A DNA stretch of 39,626 nt from a virus. The notes under the pieces were generated by a model that saw only the letters and a list, made by a program, of their open reading frames with translations, was not told the DNA's origin and did no database searches. Below are positions 39,274-39,626 of the stretch, piece by piece (the first letter of the stretch is position 1; each line of letters starts with the position of its first letter). The DNA lies in IMG/VR virus record IMGVR_UViG_3300030382_003464, positions 1-39,626 of that record; one strand, 5' to 3'. The position numbers and the translations under genes were made by a program.

Positions 39274-39626
39274 TTAAGCTGTTGTCCAATATGCCCATTC
39301 TGCAGTAGTAGCCAAAGAACCTTTAAGATTTAAATTAGCTGAAACTTCAGGTATAGGTAAAAACGCCCATTCACCTGGTCTTAATAGTCCAAGTGATTGT
39401 GCACCATATTGTATCTCTACAGTTGCTGCTGTTGTTGGTTCAGTATTTCTTATATATACATAACCACCACCAGTAGGAGTTGCCAATAGCGTTACAAACC
39501 CTGTTGTTACTGCTACTGCACCTGATTCAATAGTTGGATTACCAATAACCATAGATATACTTCTACTAATTTCTACAGTTTGAGTAGTCATTCCCGCTCC
39601 TGATAGAGTTACAGCTGCCGTAATTG
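39274..39626 (-). CDS. Virion-like beta protein, 5' end beyond the right edge
   Basis: The frame is open across an internal ATG at 39591 up to the window edge, and the extra codons (ITAAVTLSGAG) align with ISTRLMISGTG of the neighbour. The real start therefore probably lies outside and the visible part is partial. Shared blocks: YVYIRNTEP versus FLYIKNTGD; RPGEWAFLPIPE versus ELGEFLYIPIAPE; AEWAYWTTA versus ARIEYGYFSAA. Function unknown; a head-decoration or tail structural protein by composition. Confidence 0.55.
   Translation of the reverse strand, partial: ITAAVTLSGAGMTTQTVEISRSISMVIGNPTIESGAVAVTTGFVTLLATPTGGGYVYIRNTEPTTAATVEIQYGAQSLGLLRPGEWAFLPIPEVSANLNLKGSLATTAEWAYWTTA

Noticed and set aside
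1-39626. Stop-codon reassignment, as seen in some crAss-like phages
   Set aside because: TAA, TAG and TGA all end frames in coupled positions (for example TAG of groES and TGA in the ATGA junctions), and no gene is split by an in-frame TAG or TGA.
1-39626. Integrase, transposase or insertion sequences
   Set aside because: No recombinase motif, terminal inverted repeats or target duplications were seen; nothing suggests a temperate phage in this window.

Overview
The window is a strongly AT-rich stretch of a large tailed double-stranded DNA phage that very probably infects a Bacteroidota host. The phage evidence is a terminase large subunit, a giant cargo-like virion protein, a complete replication module and dense one-strand operons with start/stop overlaps. 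The host evidence is recurrent TAnnTTTG promoter elements (the Bacteroidota sigma -7 box), A-rich leaders without Shine-Dalgarno sites, and the character of the replication genes. The gene set (family B polymerase, short DnaB-like helicase, Sak4-like ATPase, TOPRIM primase, SNF2-type helicase, IHF/HU-like protein, UVR protein) resembles crAss-like phages and relatives. No major capsid, portal or virion RNA polymerase gene is in view, so I do not assign a family.

Layout. (1) 1-13391, minus strand: late/packaging block. In transcription order it holds a giant 2347-residue protein with two zinc-metallopeptidase domains and a lysozyme domain, a UVR protein, a coiled-coil protein, an L,D-transpeptidase-like protein, a small basic protein, an HU/IHF-like protein, a Cys-rich protein, a PD-(D/E)XK nuclease, a conserved phage protein, GroES, and terminase (cut by the left edge). 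(2) 13392-13616: divergent control region. (3) 13617-17857, plus strand: early region of small unknown genes interrupted by long noncoding stretches that contain strong RNA structures, a 10-base-period direct repeat and terminators. (4) 17975-27886, plus strand: an acidic-tailed protein, HNH nuclease, SNF2-like helicase, then helicase, Sak4, SSB, primase and RusA; one minus-strand gene (22189-22905) with its own promoter is embedded. (5) 27858-35033: a terminator inside a coding sequence, then a VWA-metallopeptidase, a MoxR-like AAA+ ATPase, two related BRCT-like proteins and an exonuclease-like PD-(D/E)XK protein. (6) 35106-38858: family B polymerase with a C-terminal clamp-binding motif, a DUF932 protein, a dATP/dGTP diphosphohydrolase-like protein and tiny genes. 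(7) 38840-39626, minus strand: two paralogous small virion-like proteins, the second running off the right edge.

The plus-strand block supplies early host-interaction and DNA synthesis/recombination functions; the minus-strand genes on both sides supply packaging and virion parts. The least explained parts are the RNA-rich early region (13.9-15.0 kb), the three-way-junction intercistronic RNAs, the MoxR/VWA/BRCT-like module with its upstream intragenic terminator, and the architecture of the giant protein.
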